A stretch of 64,000 bases of DNA from Bacteroidales bacterium (GTDB lineage Bacteria > Bacteroidota > Bacteroidia > Bacteroidales > UBA4417). Shown here one piece after another: positions 62,085 through 64,000 of the stretch (the first letter of the stretch is position 1; every line of letters starts with the position of its first letter). The notes beneath the pieces are model-generated. The model saw only the letters and a program-made list of their open reading frames with translations, was not told the DNA's origin and made no database searches. Position numbers and translations under genes: made by a program. The stretch is taken from NCBI GenBank assembly GCA_016707785.1, contig JADJGZ010000056.1:1-64000 (forward strand), written 5' to 3'.

Positions 62085-63623
62085 ATGCCGATTCTAGGAT
62101 CCATTATTAAAAGTGCCATTGAATTTCGTTCCAAAATTCCGATTGAAAGCTTAAAGAACCAGGACCCTTACAAGTCGCAGTTAAAGACTTTACGGAAATT
62201 ATTGAGAAAAGCTCAAGTCACTTCATTTGGAGAAGCCTATGGTTTCCAGGAGATACTCAGGCATCGCGATCCTATTCATTTTTTTCAGCGCCAGGTGCCC
62301 TTATTTGATTATTCAACGATCAATAAAAAGTGGTGGTACCGTACTTTAAACGGAGAGGCTTATGTATGCTGGCCCGGACAGGTTAAGTATTTTGCACTGA
62401 GTTCCGGAACATCCGAAGCATCCAGTAAGTATATCCCTGTCACTCCTGATATGCTGAAAGCGATCAAAAAGACCAGCATCATGCAGTTGCTGACACTTTC
62501 AAAGTATGATTTATCTAAAGAATTCTATGAAAAAGGTATACTCATGCTTGGTGGAAGCACTCAATTGGAATTTAACGGAACCTATTATGAAGGAGACCTC
62601 TCGGGCATTACAGCCGGGAACCTGCCTTTCTGGTTTCAGCATTTTTATAAACCAGGCAATCGCATATCAAAGGAACGTAACTGGACAACCAAACTGGATG
62701 AAATTGTAAAAAAAGCCCCTGAATGGGATATAGGTGTGATTTGTGGTGTGCCGGCCTGGTTGCAAATTTTGCTTGAAAGAATTATTGAGACTTATAATCT
62801 GAACACTATTCACGATATCTGGCCTAACCTTTCCATTTATGTTCATGGAGGTGTTTCATTTACTCCTTATGCCAAGGGATTTGAGAAACTGCTTTCCAAA
62901 CCTTTGACCTATATGGAAACCTACCTGGCATCCGAAGGGTTTATTGCTTACCAGAGCAGGCCAGATACCAGTTCTATGCAGTTAGTACTGGATAATGGTA
63001 TCTTTTACGAATTTGTTCCCTTTACTTCGGAAAATTTTGATGAAGACAGCAATCTGAAACCCGATGCCAAAGTTCTTACCATTAAGGAAGTTGAAGAAGG
63101 TAAAGATTATGCATTACTTCTTTCTAGTTGTGCAGGTGCCTGGCGTTACCTGATTGGCGATACCATTCGGTTTACTTCCAAATCACTTGCAGAAATCGTA
63201 ATCACAGGACGAACTAAGCATTACCTGAGTATTTGCGGTGAACATCTCTCCCAGGAAAATATGAACCGTGCTATTGAAATGCTTGAACATCAAATGAATA
63301 TTTCAGTCAGGGAGTTTTCAGTAGCGGGAATCAAGCATGAGAATATGTTTGCCCACAAGTGGTATCTAGGCGTAGATGAACCTTTTGATGCTGAACTGGC
63401 AGGGCAAAAAATCGATGATAACCTCAAAATCCTCAATGATGACTATCGCACTGAAAGGTTGCACGCCATACGTGATGTGATAGTTGAACCACTTTCATCA
63501 TCGGTCTTCTATGATTGGATGAAACGTCATGGAAAAATCGGTGGACAGTTCAAATTCCCCAGGGTTCTTAAGAAGGCCAAACTTGAAGATTGGGAGCTAT
63601 TCCTGTCGACACTAAAAAAATAA
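62085..63623 (+). CDS. Bacterial GH3-family (auxin-responsive GH3-like) adenylating enzyme
   Basis: This 512-residue soluble protein matches the GH3 family, which joins acyl acids to amino acids through an acyl-adenylate. Three ATP/AMP motifs are visible: SSGTSEASSKYIPV (about residues 106-119), the middle YLASEGFIAYQ and YLIGDTIRFTS. The C-terminal part ends SRVLKK-type, here FPRVLKKAKLEDWELFLSTL. The bacterial substrate is unknown. It stands 97 bp before the LysE-type gene on the same strand. Confidence 0.88.
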   Translation: MPILGSIIKSAIEFRSKIPIESLKNQDPYKSQLKTLRKLLRKAQVTSFGEAYGFQEILRHRDPIHFFQRQVPLFDYSTINKKWWYRTLNGEAYVCWPGQVKYFALSSGTSEASSKYIPVTPDMLKAIKKTSIMQLLTLSKYDLSKEFYEKGILMLGGSTQLEFNGTYYEGDLSGITAGNLPFWFQHFYKPGNRISKERNWTTKLDEIVKKAPEWDIGVICGVPAWLQILLERIIETYNLNTIHDIWPNLSIYVHGGVSFTPYAKGFEKLLSKPLTYMETYLASEGFIAYQSRPDTSSMQLVLDNGIFYEFVPFTSENFDEDSNLKPDAKVLTIKEVEEGKDYALLLSSCAGAWRYLIGDTIRFTSKSLAEIVITGRTKHYLSICGEHLSQENMNRAIEMLEHQMNISVREFSVAGIKHENMFAHKWYLGVDEPFDAELAGQKIDDNLKILNDDYRTERLHAIRDVIVEPLSSSVFYDWMKRHGKIGGQFKFPRVLKKAKLEDWELFLSTLKK

Positions 63624-63719
63624 ATCGTTCATCAAACAACCCTATTGCTTTATCCAATACCCCTCATAAACCTTTAACCACAATTCATCCACATAATAAT
63701 AATTAATTCAACCTTATAG

Positions 63720-64000
63720 ATGCATCCATTTCTGCAAGGAGCGATTCTTGGATTAACACTCTCTGTTCTGCTGGGTCCGGCATTATTTACTTTATTGCAG
63801 ACCAGTATACACAGGGGGTTGAAATCCGGACTTTTCCTGGCTGGTGGGATCTTCCTGAGTGATCTGAGTGTGGTTTATCTTGCTTACCTGGGAGCTCTGC
63901 AGCTTATAAATGAGAAGAATAACTACATCATTGCAGGTATTATTGGTGGATTGATCCTGATTGGTTTCGGTATCTATACTTTTTACAGGAAAGTGCATAT
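63720..64000 (+). CDS. LysE/RhtB-family amino-acid exporter, C-terminus cut by window edge
   Basis: The first 93 codons are present. The start is MHPFLQGAILGLTLSVLLGP. The pattern G-x-x-x-G-x-x-x-x-x-x-x-GPA, then QTSIHRGLKSGLFLAGGIFL and an aspartate in SDLSVVYLA, is that of the LysE/RhtB/CadD type exporters. Three membrane segments are visible. No frame break is seen. The cargo cannot be told. Confidence 0.85.
   Translation, partial: MHPFLQGAILGLTLSVLLGPALFTLLQTSIHRGLKSGLFLAGGIFLSDLSVVYLAYLGALQLINEKNNYIIAGIIGGLILIGFGIYTFYRKVH

Overview
The window reads as a chromosomal segment of a Bacteroidota (Bacteroidetes) bacterium. The signs are a SusC/SusD/SusE/SusF outer-membrane glycan-uptake system, C-terminal Type IX secretion (T9SS) sorting domains on three large secreted proteins, many lipoproteins, promoter elements of the TAnnTTTG type, few Shine-Dalgarno sequences, a HU gene followed by a 29-codon basic ribosomal-type gene and RNase G, and intergenic simple repeats. 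Both ends cut genes: an integrase at the left and a LysE-type transporter at the right. I cannot name the species.

Layout. 1-1174: a truncated tyrosine recombinase facing the 3' end of tRNA-Phe, as in integrative elements. 1300-4176: HU, the tiny basic protein, RNase G and a uridine-kinase-like protein. 4191-33036: a large alpha-glucan locus. Leftward runs SusC-SusD-SusE-SusF, then a trehalose-synthase-like GH13 and a HAD-GH65 fusion; a LacI-type regulator is divergent from SusC; then a T9SS-exported GH13, an MFS sugar transporter, a GNAT acetyltransferase, a 4-alpha-glucanotransferase, a GH13 lipoprotein, a GH31 alpha-glucosidase and a SusA-like GH13. The proposed flow is: cleavage by secreted enzymes, binding and uptake by SusCDEF, periplasmic trimming by the SusA-like and GH31 enzymes, MFS import, and cytoplasmic processing by MalQ, the TreS-like enzyme and the HAD-GH65 fusion. 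Two LacI-type operators (17044 and 33025) probably tie the two leftward blocks to the regulator.

33061-44458: trpS carrying a one-base frameshift, twin palindromes, a secreted esterase, a lipoprotein related to an internal part of the T9SS translocon SprA, HflX, a BlaI/M56 regulatory pair with tandem operators, a cold-shock-domain protein, a small membrane protein and an NAD(P)-binding oxidoreductase. 44512-53791: a seven-heme NapC/NirT-like cytochrome, two T9SS cargo proteins (one with five DUF4397-type repeats of about 240 residues) and an S9 peptidase. 54053-64000: AsmA-like protein, PPK2, a membrane histidine kinase, HemW-like protein, an EEP-family protein with an altered catalytic motif, a bacterial GH3-family adenylating enzyme and the start of a LysE-type exporter.

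The observations I rate highest are the stand-alone SprA-like lipoprotein, the trpS frameshift, the twin palindromes with a shared core but different self-complementary arms, the linked LacI operators, and an N-terminal module shared by the GH13 and GH31 enzymes. All family calls come from reading the sequence; no database search was run.
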